Positions 1-11,890 are shown, counted from the stretch's first letter. The stretch is 21,379 nt of DNA from CAZEDU01 sp964511185 (GCA_964511185.1 CAZEDU010000087.1:1-21379); one strand, 5' to 3'. Notes: a model not told the origin generated them from the letters alone. A program made the numbers and translations.

Positions 1-113
1 AAAAGACTTATCCTCGCGCGGCCTTCATTGCCAAACTGCGGCGACTGGCCGACGCCCTGGAAGCAGGCCAACCCTTCACCATCGCGGTGGCTGGCGAACG
101 CCTGCACGTGCCG
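1..113 (+). pseudogene. Amphi-Trp-like domain protein, internal fragment broken at a chimeric junction
   Basis: Reading from base 3, the + strand encodes about 37 residues, beginning KTYPRAAFIAKLRRLADALE and ending GERLHVP. This resembles the core of amphi-Trp domain proteins: an amphipathic helix with an LRRLADALE-type stretch, then a short beta segment (FTIAVAGERLHVP) normally followed by an acidic tail. The start is off the window edge. After HVP the frame runs into sequence that is plainly antisense to narI, so the protein is cut at about 113. The frame stays open to 1085 only because the GC-rich nar antisense strand lacks stops. Base composition here looks a little less GC-rich than in the nar genes, which fits a different origin. 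The family assignment rests on a short stretch and is moderate at best. Confidence 0.45.
105..113. other. Chimeric junction, 9-bp shared sequence
   Basis: The bases CACGTGCCG can serve both neighbours. On the + strand they encode H-V-P, the end of the recognisable amphi-Trp-like segment. On the - strand they lie in the I-P-R-H-V segment of NarI, beyond which NarI-like sequence stops. Two unrelated coding sequences on opposite strands therefore meet head to head inside about 9 bp of shared sequence. This is the usual look of an assembly join, or less likely of a microhomology rearrangement. Confidence 0.6.
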
Positions 114-326
114 GGGAATGAGAAAGCCGATGAGGTGGCCGAAGAAGAGCGTCAGGATTCCCAGGTGAAACGGCACCGAGCCCCAGAACAGCCGCTCGCT
201 CTCGAGGAACTGAGACGACAAGCTCGACACGCTGAACCCGGCGCGCCGGTAGCGCTGAATCGACACCACCAGGAGCAAGACCAGCGCGACGTAGGGGAAG
301 GCCCCGAACAAGAGCAGGTTGAACAT
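105..326 (-). CDS. narI: Respiratory nitrate reductase gamma subunit (cytochrome b), 3'-truncated
   Basis: This is the N-terminal third of NarI, the membrane diheme cytochrome b that oxidises quinol and passes electrons to NarH. About 74 residues are visible, starting MFNLLLFGAFPYVALVLLLV, which is the first membrane helix. A LSSQFLES segment follows, then VPFHLGIL and FFGHLIGFLIP. His54 and His64 are ten residues apart, like the two N-terminal haem ligands of E. coli NarI (His56 and His66); the two C-terminal ligands are lost. The ATG lies 3 nt after the narJ stop, with a GGAGGG ribosome-binding site inside the end of narJ. Sequence beyond about 105 no longer resembles NarI because of the junction. 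A complete family member has about 225-240 residues and five helices. Confidence 0.85.
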
Positions 327-329
327 GGC

Positions 330-937
330 TTAGAGGCCCTCCTCGTGCCGGTTGGCTTTGAGCGGCGGCCCCAGCGTCTGGCCCGGCAGCGCGACGGGCC
401 GCGCGGTGGGCAGGGGCCGAATCGTCTCGATGGCGAAGTCCGCACGCAGCGTCGCCTGCACCGCCTCGAGCAGAGGGCGGTAGGGGTTCACCTCGTCGCC
501 GAAGGTGCCGAGCACCTTGGCGAGCACCGGCACCGCCACCTCGTCGAGCAGCGCGCGCGCCTCCGCCGTGGGCAGGCGCGTGAGCAGGCGCAGCACCACC
601 GTCAGGTGGTCGGCGAGCTGAACGTCGGAGTCGACCCGATGCTCGACCGCCGCCCGCTTCACCTTGGCCAGAAAGACGCCGCGGTTGTAGCCCTCGCCGA
701 ACAGCTGGTAGCCCAGGTCCAGGCAGTGCGGCGGGTGAAAGTCGAAGGTGCGGGCGTAGAGCTCTTCGCGCGCGTCGCCGCCGAGCCCTGCGATCGCCGC
801 CGCGAACTGCTCGAGCCCCGCCGCGGCGACGTGGCCGTCGGGCAGCCGCCGGCGGCAGCGCTCGGCGGTGGGCACCAGGTCGGGCTCGGGATAGTCGATG
901 AGCTCCGAGAGCGCTTCGTAGAGCGAACCGTCGATTC

Positions 938-941
<4 letters not shown>
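330..941 (-). CDS. narJ: Nitrate reductase assembly chaperone NarJ
   Basis: 203 residues, starting MRIDGSLYEALSELIDYPEP, which is the typical opening of NarJ/TorD-family chaperones. NarJ is a cytoplasmic, all-helical protein not present in the mature enzyme. It binds apo-NarG and times molybdenum-cofactor insertion and membrane attachment. A conserved region near residues 70-85 reads FDFHPPHCLDLGYQLFGEGY, followed by an ADHLTVVLRLLTRLP helix. The ATG overlaps the narH stop by four bases (ATGA, 938-941), so translation is probably coupled. The stop is TAA at 330-332, just before narI. Position between narH and narI is the standard nar order. The C-terminal tail after about residue 170 is rich in Pro and Arg and less conserved. 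Confidence 0.9.
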
Positions 942-2425
<1,484 letters not shown>

Positions 2426-2435
2426 GCTCGTTCTC

Positions 2436-6046
<3,611 letters not shown>

Positions 6047-6050
<4 letters not shown>

Positions 6051-6929
6051 CGTTTGCCTCGCTTTGTCATGTGGCTGCGAACGCCGTGCATGCGCCCGGC
6101 CCAGAACAGACCAATGGCGCCGAGCGCGAAGAGGGCCCCCAGCAGCCCCGCGTAGAGGAAGTTGGCGTCGGCCGTGGGCGGGTCGCCGTTCGTCGACAGC
6201 GAATAGAGGTACGCCTTGATCGCGAACGCCTCGGCCTCGGTGAGCGGCCGGTTGCCGTAGATGTCCTTCATCAGCGGAAACGGCGTGCTCTCGAGCGCGC
6301 TCTGGAGGCCCTGATCACCCAGGCGCGCGTAGGTGAACGTCAGGTCGATCGCGAGCGTGCCGCCACCCATCGGGCCGATGCCCCGCGCGTTGTGGCAAGA
6401 CACACAGGGCGGGCCGCCCTTGACCAAAAGCCCGCTGCCTTCGAACAACGAGCGGCCCAGGGCGATCTGCTCGGGCGTCGCCTCGGTGGCCTTCTTGGCG
6501 ACCCCGAGGGAGATCTTGCAGCCGCCCTTCGCGTCGCACCCTTGCAGCAGCGCGAACATCTCCTCGAGCTGCTCCGGCGTGAGCGGCTGATCCGGCATGC
6601 GCACGTTGTTGAACTTCTCGAGCATCGCGACGGCCGCGCTGTCGCCCCGGTCGATGTACGCGCCGGGCGAGACGATGAACCCGAGCAGCCAGTCCTTGGA
6701 GCGGCGCGAGGTGACGCCCAACAGATCCGGCCCAGCGCGGTCGCCGTCGCCGAGGGTGTGACAGCCCGCACACTTCTNNNNNNNNNNCGAAGAGCGTCTC
6801 GGTGGGGCTCGGGGCCGGGCCTGGGCCCACCTCGCCGGCGGCCGCTTGCGCGAGCGCCGCCGGGCCGAGCAGAACCGCCAGCGCGGCGATGATGACTGGA
6901 ATGCATGCGCGGTCGAAGGTTCGCGTCAC
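6047..6929 (-). CDS. narC: Membrane-anchored diheme cytochrome c, NarC-like, first gene of the nar operon
   Basis: About 291 residues once the N-run is allowed for. A GTG start gives a signal peptide: a charged start, a hydrophobic core (IPVIIAALAVLLG), then ALA before QAAAG. Two c-type haem sites follow, CAGCH (about residues 51-55) and CVSCH (about 173-177), each in a separate cytochrome c domain. Likely Met ligands lie in VRMPDQPLTPEQ and FPLMKDIYGN. One C-terminal membrane helix (FLYAGLLGALFALGAIGLFW) and a basic tail anchor it, leaving the haems in the periplasm. Thermus nar operons also begin with a diheme cytochrome (NarC) before narG, needed for nitrate reductase attachment and electron flow; the same role is inferred here. 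The start is uncertain: GGGAGG lies 12 nt upstream. The stop overlaps the narG start (GTGA). Confidence 0.8.
6778..6787. other. Assembly gap (10 Ns) inside the cytochrome c gene
   Basis: Ten Ns interrupt the coding sequence between residues T-L-F and K-C-A-G-C-H. Class I cytochromes usually have three residues between that Phe and the first haem Cys. The flanking partial codons supply parts of two, so a true gap of about 3 nt restores the frame and the spacing. The literal ten Ns shift the frame. Confidence 0.95.
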
Positions 6930-6956
6930 GGTGATCAGCTGCCTCCCACCGGCCCA

Positions 6957-6969
6957 CAAAGCAGCTTTG
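6957..6969. promoter_or_regulatory. Perfect inverted repeat CAAAGC-A-GCTTTG overlapping the nar core promoter
   Basis: A 13-bp perfect inverted repeat with 6-bp arms and a single central base. It covers the -12 part of the candidate sigma-54 promoter for the nar operon, 28-40 bp upstream of the cytochrome start codon. It could be an operator that blocks promoter binding. A chance palindrome in this region cannot be excluded. Confidence 0.3.
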
Positions 6970-6976
6970 AGACCAA
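6958..6976 (-). promoter_or_regulatory. Candidate sigma-54 promoter of the nar operon
   Basis: On the - strand TTGG (6976-6973) is followed after ten bases by GC (6962-6961) within CTGCTTT. This has the invariant GG-N10-GC spacing and agrees at about 8 of 12 informative positions with TGGCACG-N4-TTGCW. It predicts transcription from near 6949, leaving a leader of about 20 nt that contains the GGGAGG ribosome-binding site (6947-6942). The match is moderate, and GC-rich DNA yields such matches by chance. Support comes from the sigma-54 activator gene next door and from paired palindromes at a suitable upstream distance. Confidence 0.4.
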
Positions 6977-7081
6977 CCCGCAGGGACGCACTTCTTGCCG
7001 CGCCGTACCGCCCAAACAGACCTCGACGCACGAAATGCAGCGCTGCCTCGCCGCGGCGGGGACGGCGCGTTCGACCCGACC

Positions 7082-7093
7082 CTCAAGATTGAG
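7082..7093. promoter_or_regulatory. Palindromic activator site 1, CTCAAGATTGAG
   Basis: A perfect dyad with 5-bp arms (CTCAA / TTGAG) and a 2-bp centre. It is one of two near-identical copies whose centres are 32 bp apart, about three helical turns, so both face the same side of the DNA. Its centre lies about 139 bp upstream of the predicted nar transcript start. This fits an upstream activating sequence for an NtrC-type dimer, such as the product of the gene at 8533-9909. Confidence 0.65.
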
Positions 7094-7113
7094 AAGGATC
7101 TGCCGCGGCTATT

Positions 7114-7125
7114 CTCAAAATTGAG
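7114..7125. promoter_or_regulatory. Palindromic activator site 2, CTCAAAATTGAG
   Basis: The second copy of the dyad; the flanking T and A extend it to 14 bp. It differs from site 1 only at one base of the 2-bp centre. It lies about 171 bp upstream of the predicted nar start and only 36 bp before the kinase ATG, so a protein bound here could also affect transcription of the kinase-regulator operon. Confidence 0.65.
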
Positions 7126-7130
7126 AGCGG

Positions 7131-7146
7131 CGGCCCGGCCGTTGCA
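7131..7146 (+). promoter_or_regulatory. Candidate sigma-54 promoter of the kinase-regulator operon
   Basis: CGGCCCGGCCGTTGCA matches the -24/-12 consensus TGGCACG-N4-TTGCW at about 10 of 12 informative positions, with GG-N10-GC spacing exact. It predicts a start near 7157, only about 4 nt before the ATG at 7161, so the transcript would be nearly leaderless or the kinase would start later. No clear ribosome-binding site precedes 7161, which is at least compatible. Activator site 2 abuts this element, suggesting autoregulation. It is tentative because the region is GC-rich. Confidence 0.35.
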
Positions 7147-7160
7147 GTCGAGCCCTGGCG

Positions 7161-8540
7161 ATGTACGCCCAAGACCAGTGGAAGCGTTTCGTCGGCGACC
7201 GGCTGTGGGTGAGCTGGTTCCGCGTCGCGGGCTGGGGCACGGCGATGCTCGTCGTGCTCTTCCTCTCTTATGAGTGGCTGGAGCGGGCCTACCTTCGCCA
7301 CGTCCTGACGGTCGAGGAGCTGTTCCAGCTCCACATCGTCCGCGGTGTGGCCTCGTCGGTGCTGGTCGCCTCGTGGGCGTTCGCCGCCACGTGGCTCGCG
7401 AACAAGCGCTACGAGAACGCCTATGTCCGCGCCTACCGCACGCTCGAGTGGGAGTACCACGAGCGGGCGCGCGAGCTCGAGCGCGCCAACCTGTTCACCG
7501 ATCGGCTGTTCCACGCGCTGCGCGACCGCCTCTACGTCATCGACACGTCCGGCCGGCTCGTGCGCACCAACCGGGTCGGCGCCGAGGCGTGCAGCCAGGG
7601 CGCCGTCGGAGGGCTCACCCACGGCGCCTGCACCTGGCACCCCGAGGAGTGCCCCGCCGCCAGGGCGCTCAAGACGGGCAAGCCGGTGGTGGGCGTCGTC
7701 CGCAACGACCCGCTCACGCACCGCGTGTTTCAGATCGACGCGTACCCCATCTCCGGCGCCGGCGGCGGCGCGGCCGACGTCGTCATCGAGGTCGAGCGCG
7801 ACATCACCGAGGCCAAGCGCCTCGAGGCCCGCCTGCGCGCGGCCGACAAGCTCGCCGCGGTGGGCGTGCTCACCGCGGGCATCGCCCACGACATCGGCAA
7901 CCCCTTGGCCTCGATGTCCAGCGAGCTCGAGCTGCTCGAGAACGAGGACGACGTCGCCAAGGTGCGGAGCTCCCTCGCGGTGGTTCGGCGCCACGTCTCA
8001 CGCATCACCCGCACGTTGGGAGAGATGCGCGAGTTCGTCGGACGAAGGGTGAGCGAGCCGCGCTTGGTCCCCTTGAGCGTGGCGATCGACGACGCGCTGC
8101 GCATGGTGCGCCACGACCCACGCGCCCGGCGCGTCGAGGTCGAGCTCGAGATGCCGCAGGCCCCCCTCGAGGTGAGCATCGTCGAGGACCGGCTGGTGAT
8201 GGTGTTCGTCAACTTGCTCATCAACGCGCTCGACGCGATGCCCGACGGGGGCCGGCTCACCATCACCGCGCGCGCCGCGGGCGCCCTCGCCGAGGCCTCG
8301 GTGCGCGACACCGGCCGAGGCATCCCCAAGGAGCACCTGCAGCGCATCTTCGAGCCGCTCTTCACCACCAAGCCCAACGGCATGGGGCTGGGGCTGCCGA
8401 TGAGCCGCGACGCGCTGCGCGAGTTCGGCGGCGAGCTGTCGGTCGGCTCGACCTCGGCGCGGGGCACCACCTTCACCCTTCGCTTGCCGCTCGCCCACGC
8501 CGCCCGCGCCCCCACCGAGGAGGCCACCGCCCATGCCTAA
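7161..8540 (+). CDS. Membrane sensor histidine kinase with a cysteine-containing PAS domain
   Basis: 459 residues. Two membrane helices (about 19-38 and 61-80) are separated by only some 22 residues, so there is no periplasmic ligand domain like that of NarX. A short coiled linker (about 85-115) leads to a PAS-like domain (about 115-215). It carries Cys144, Cys157 and Cys164 with nearby histidines, in a TWHPEECPAARAL context seen in many redox- or metal-related PAS domains. The dimerisation helix has the phospho-acceptor His243 in GIAHDIGNPLASM. The ATPase domain shows an N box (VNLLINALDAM, near 350), a DTGRGIP box and a PNGMGLGLPMSR box. The end overlaps the regulator gene by 8 bp, so the two form a pair. 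The signal is unknown; a cytoplasmic or membrane redox cue is inferred. The start has no strong ribosome-binding site. Confidence 0.9.
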   Translation: MYAQDQWKRFVGDRLWVSWFRVAGWGTAMLVVLFLSYEWLERAYLRHVLTVEELFQLHIVRGVASSVLVASWAFAATWLANKRYENAYVRAYRTLEWEYHERARELERANLFTDRLFHALRDRLYVIDTSGRLVRTNRVGAEACSQGAVGGLTHGACTWHPEECPAARALKTGKPVVGVVRNDPLTHRVFQIDAYPISGAGGGAADVVIEVERDITEAKRLEARLRAADKLAAVGVLTAGIAHDIGNPLASMSSELELLENEDDVAKVRSSLAVVRRHVSRITRTLGEMREFVGRRVSEPRLVPLSVAIDDALRMVRHDPRARRVEVELEMPQAPLEVSIVEDRLVMVFVNLLINALDAMPDGGRLTITARAAGALAEASVRDTGRGIPKEHLQRIFEPLFTTKPNGMGLGLPMSRDALREFGGELSVGSTSARGTTFTLRLPLAHAARAPTEEATAHA

Positions 8541-9909
8541 CCGAATCCTCATCGTCGAAGACGAAGACACCCTGCGCGTCAACCTCGCGCGCTACCTGAC
8601 GGGGCTGGGCTACCAGGTCGAGGCGGCCCAGAACGCCGACGACGCCGCGGTGCTCACCCAGCGCGCCGAGTTCGACGTCGCGCTGGTCGACATTCGCCTG
8701 CCCGGCAAAGACGGCGTCACCTTGGCCAAGGAGCTGGTCGAGCAGGGGCTGTCGGTCTTTTTGATGACCGCCTACGGCACGGTGGAGTCGGTCATCGAGG
8801 CGCTGCGCTTCGGCGTGCAGGACTATTTGCTCAAGCCGCTGGTGCTCAAAGAGGTCGCCGCGCGCATCGCGCACCTTCTCGAGTTTCGCCAGCTCCAGGC
8901 CGAGAACGCGCGGCTTCGGCGCGCGCTCTCCATCGACCTGTCGCGCGGCGAGGTCGTCTACCGCAGCCGACAGATGGAGGAAGTGTTGGCCTTCGTTCGC
9001 CAGGTGGCCCAGGCGAACAGCACCGTGCTCATCGACGGCGAGAGCGGCACGGGCAAGGAAGTCATCGCCCGCGCGCTGCACTCCGCCTCTCCCCGCCGCG
9101 AAGGTCCGTTCCTCGCCATCAACATGACCGCGATGCCCGAGTCGCTCGCCGAGAGCCTGCTGTTCGGGCACGAGAAGGGCGCCTTCACCGGGGCCGACAG
9201 CGCGCAAGAGGGGCTGTTCCGCGCCGCCACCGGCGGCACCCTGTTGCTCGACGAGATCGGCGACCTGTCGCTCGGCATGCAGGCCAAGCTCTTGCGCGCG
9301 CTCGAGGCCAAAGAGGTCATCCCGGTCGGCGGGAGCCGCCCGGTGCGCGTCGACTGCCGCATCATCGCCGCCACCAACGTCGAGCTGCACAAGGCGGTGC
9401 AGGAGCGGCGCTTCCGGTCGGACCTCTTCTACCGCCTGTCCGCCATTCGGGTGCACCTGCCGCCGCTGCGCGAGCGACCCGAGGACATCGCGGCGCTGGC
9501 CAACCACTTCCTGCAGTGGCAGGCCCGGGAGCAGAAGAAGCCGGTGACGGGCATCGAGCCGGCGGCGATGCAGAAGCTGATGAGCTACCCCTGGCCGGGC
9601 AACGTGCGCGAGCTGTCCAACGTCATCGAGCGCGCGGTGGTGCTCGCCTCGGGCGCCTCCATCAGCCCGCTGGAGCTGCCCATCGAGCTGGTGGGGACCG
9701 CCCGCGCGACGGGGCCAAGCTATGACGAGGCGATGAGCGACTTCGAGCGGGCCCTGTTCAAGTCGACGCTCGAGGCCACCGACAACGACCGCAAAGAGGC
9801 CGCCCGGCGCCTGGGCATCTCGCTGGCCACCTTGTACCGGCGCATCGAGAAGCTCGGGCTCGCCGGACACGACGCGCCGCAGGCACCCGCACAAGAAGGG
9901 ACAGGTTGA
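8533..9909 (+). CDS. NtrC-family sigma-54-dependent response regulator
   Basis: 458 residues in three parts. A receiver domain (1-120) has acidic residues at 10-12, the phospho-acceptor Asp53, Thr79 and Lys101. The AAA+ sigma-54 activation domain (about 140-380) has Walker A GESGTGKE (169-176), the sigma-54 contact loop GAFTGA (216-221), Walker B LLLDEIGD (237-244) and the arginine-finger region FRSDLFYRLS. A Fis-type helix-turn-helix (about 416-443) reads NDRKEAARRLGISLATLYRR. Such proteins bind palindromic upstream sites as dimers and open sigma-54 promoters using ATP. The gene is coupled to the kinase. Its likely targets, from position, are the two CTCAA-NN-TTGAG sites at 7082-7125 and hence the divergent nar operon. 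Nothing essential is missing. Confidence 0.95.
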   Translation: MPNRILIVEDEDTLRVNLARYLTGLGYQVEAAQNADDAAVLTQRAEFDVALVDIRLPGKDGVTLAKELVEQGLSVFLMTAYGTVESVIEALRFGVQDYLLKPLVLKEVAARIAHLLEFRQLQAENARLRRALSIDLSRGEVVYRSRQMEEVLAFVRQVAQANSTVLIDGESGTGKEVIARALHSASPRREGPFLAINMTAMPESLAESLLFGHEKGAFTGADSAQEGLFRAATGGTLLLDEIGDLSLGMQAKLLRALEAKEVIPVGGSRPVRVDCRIIAATNVELHKAVQERRFRSDLFYRLSAIRVHLPPLRERPEDIAALANHFLQWQAREQKKPVTGIEPAAMQKLMSYPWPGNVRELSNVIERAVVLASGASISPLELPIELVGTARATGPSYDEAMSDFERALFKSTLEATDNDRKEAARRLGISLATLYRRIEKLGLAGHDAPQAPAQEGTG

Positions 9910-9911
9910 CG

Positions 9912-10478
9912 ATGGACACCCAAGCCGCGCGCACCGCCTTTCACTCGATGCACCAGGCGTTGCTCTCGAACGAGCGCACCCGCGAGCCGCTCAACGCGTT
10001 GGTGGTGTGGACCGAGCTCGGCCGCGGGCTGGCCGGCACGCTCGAGCGCGTCGGCGCGAACCGAGGCCTGCTCCGCGAGGTCATCACCAAGTACACCGAG
10101 ACCAAGGGCATCGGTCGAAACTCGGTCGACCTCACCACCTGGGTCTATCAGCTCGAGCCGCCCGCTCGGCTGGGCAAGGTCGAGACGGCGCAGGCGCTCA
10201 AGCACGTGATGACCGCCCTCGAAGACGCGCTGCCTGAGCTCGCCGCCCAGTCTGAGGCGAGCGACGAAGGCCGCAAGACGATGTTTCTGTCGGTGGTGCG
10301 CGGCTGGTTCCCCTTGGGCGTCGAGATTCTCCGCGCCTTCCCCAAGGGGCGCGGCGCCGATGAGCCGACGCTGCTCGCGGTGCTGGAGAGCTGGTGCGAG
10401 CGCTATCTGCCCGAGGCGAGCGGTGGCCCCGCCGAGCTCGGAGTCCGCGTCGAACGCAGTCCAAGGAGCACACCATGA
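9912..10478 (+). CDS. Uncharacterised helical protein in the two-component/moaA operon
   Basis: 188 residues from the ATG at 9912, which follows an AAGGGA ribosome-binding site and lies 2 nt after the regulator stop. A TTG at 9906 in the same frame is a less likely start. No family was recognised. The protein looks soluble and mostly helical, with no signal peptide, membrane helix or metal-binding Cys cluster. Noticeable stretches are WTELGRGLAGTLERVGANRG, KYTETKGIGRNSVDLTTWVY and SVVRGWFPLGVEILRAFPKG. The stop overlaps the next start as ATGA, so it is co-translated with the CMD-like protein. Context (regulator upstream, moaA downstream, nar operon opposite) suggests a role in nitrate respiration or its control, but the sequence itself gives no function. 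Confidence 0.8.
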   Translation: MDTQAARTAFHSMHQALLSNERTREPLNALVVWTELGRGLAGTLERVGANRGLLREVITKYTETKGIGRNSVDLTTWVYQLEPPARLGKVETAQALKHVMTALEDALPELAAQSEASDEGRKTMFLSVVRGWFPLGVEILRAFPKGRGADEPTLLAVLESWCERYLPEASGGPAELGVRVERSPRSTP

Positions 10479-10813
10479 AGAAGTCACAGCCGCCGAAGAC
10501 GTACCAAGCCTTCACCCGCACCTACCCGAAGCTGGAGCAGGCGTGGGAGCTGTTGTCCGAAGCGGGCCAGGACGGGCCGCTGACTGCGCGCGAGCAGCGG
10601 CTGGTCAAGCTGAGCGTCGCCGTCGGCGCGCTCCGCGAAGGCGCCATTCGCTCCAACGTGCGCAAGGGGCTCGACGCCGGGCTCGAGCCGGCCGGCGTGC
10701 GGCAGGCGATCGCGCTCGCCGCCTCGACCGTCGGGCTGCCCGCCACCGTCGCCGTCTTCAGCTGGACCCAGGAGCTTCTGGGCGGACCCGCACGGCCGCG
10801 CCGCCGCCGGTAA
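10475..10813 (+). CDS. Carboxymuconolactone decarboxylase-like (AhpD fold) protein lacking CxxC
   Basis: 112 residues, starting MKKSQPPKTYQAFTRTYPKL. The body reads LTAREQRLVKLSVAVGALRE, then SNVRKGLDAGLEPAGVRQAI, matching the helical core of the CMD/AhpD family. The AhpD-type redox pair CxxC and its following His are absent: the equivalent stretch is REGAIRSNVRKGL, with Asn near the usual His place. A thiol-dependent peroxidase-reductase activity is therefore unlikely, and the role is unknown. An AAGGAG ribosome-binding site lies upstream and the ATG overlaps the previous stop (ATGA), which fixes the start. The arginine-rich tail (ARPRRRR) is unusual but short. Location between the two-component genes and moaA suggests a helper in the same process. 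Confidence 0.8.
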   Translation: MKKSQPPKTYQAFTRTYPKLEQAWELLSEAGQDGPLTAREQRLVKLSVAVGALREGAIRSNVRKGLDAGLEPAGVRQAIALAASTVGLPATVAVFSWTQELLGGPARPRRRR

Positions 10814-10829
10814 AGAAGGGGCCTGCGCC

Positions 10830-11881
10830 ATGACGACCTCGAGCGCGCGCTGCCTCGATGCGTGGGGCAGGCCCCTGCGAACGCTGCGCCTGAGCGTCAC
10901 CGACCGGTGCAACCTGCGCTGCAGCTACTGCATGCCCGAGGACGCGTACCGCTGGCTGCCGAAGGGCGAGCTGCTCGACTTCGAGGAGCTGTCCACCCTC
11001 GTCGATGCCTTCGCGCTCGCGGGTGTGCGCCGCGTGCGGCTCACCGGGGGAGAGCCGCTGCTGCGGGCCGACCTGGACAAGCTCATCGCCGCGCTCGCCG
11101 CCAAGCGCGCCATCGAGGACTTGGCGCTCACCACCAACGGCGTCTTGCTCGCGCCCTTGGCGAAGAGGCTGCGCGCCAGCGGCCTTNNNNNNNNNNTCGA
11201 CGCATCACCGTCAGCTTAGACAGCCTCGACCCCGAGCGCTTCGCGCGGCTGGCGCGCCGAGACGAGCTGTCCCGGGTGCTCGAGGGCATCGACGCGGCCT
11301 GCCGCGCGGGCTTCGAGTCGGTCAAGCTCGACACGGTGCTGATCGCCAACGAGAACGACGACGAGCTGGTGTCGCTGCTCGAGTTCGCCCGCGCCAAGGG
11401 CATCGAGCTGCGGTTCATCGAGTACATGGACGTCGGCGGGGCGAGCGGCTGGTCGAGAGCGCACGTCTTCTCGCGCGCGCAGGTGCTCGCGCGCATCGAG
11501 GCGGCCTACGGGCCGCTCCGCCCCGTCGTGGGCGATCCTCACGCGCCCGCCGAGCGCTTCGCGACGCGCGATGGGTGGGTGTTCGGTGTCATCGCCTCGG
11601 TCACCAGCCCTTTCTGCGGTACCTGCGACCGCAGCCGCCTGACCGCCGATGGCCGTTGGTACCGCTGCCTCTACGCGTCGGCGGGGACTGATCTTCGCGG
11701 GCCGCTGCGCGCGGGGACGACGCCGGGCGAGCTCGCCTCGCTCATCGCCGAGGCCTGGGCGACCCGGGACGACCGAGGCGCCGAGCAGCGCGCGGCGCTG
11801 CTCGAGCGACGGCGAATCCCCTTCAGCCGCAAACAGCTCCTGGACGACGTGCGGCTCGAGATGCACACCCGCGGAGGCTAG
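10830..11881 (+). CDS. moaA: GTP 3',8-cyclase MoaA (molybdenum cofactor biosynthesis)
   Basis: A radical-SAM enzyme that rearranges GTP to 3',8-cyclo-7,8-dihydro-GTP, the first step of molybdopterin synthesis. The SAM cluster motif is Cys27/31/34 in DRCNLRCSYCMPED. RLTGGEPLLR, LTTNG and VSLDSLDPERF follow as in the family. The second cluster is the CxxC-x13-C group in FCGTCDRSRLTADGRWYRCL. The protein ends MHTRGG, keeping the C-terminal Gly-Gly that the enzyme needs. Length is 346 residues if the ten Ns at 11187-11196 are read as a one-base overlap, which joins ASGL to RRITVSLDS exactly as expected. The stop is TAG. NarG needs this cofactor, so moaA in the divergent operon makes functional sense. 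No other moa or mob gene lies in the window. Confidence 0.95.
11187..11196. other. Assembly gap (10 Ns) inside moaA
   Basis: The left side ends GGCCTT and the right side begins TCGACGC. Collapsing them with one shared T gives G-L-R-R-I-T-V, the normal MoaA spacing. The Ns therefore appear to stand for contigs that actually touch or overlap; read literally they break the frame. Confidence 0.95.
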
Positions 11882-11890
11882 ATTCAGGCC

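Noticed and set aside
6930..6950. FNR/CRP-type site (TTGAT-N4-ATCAA) suspected around TGATCA before the cytochrome start
   Set aside because: Only the short TGATCA core is present; the outer bases do not match, and it sits inside the predicted leader.
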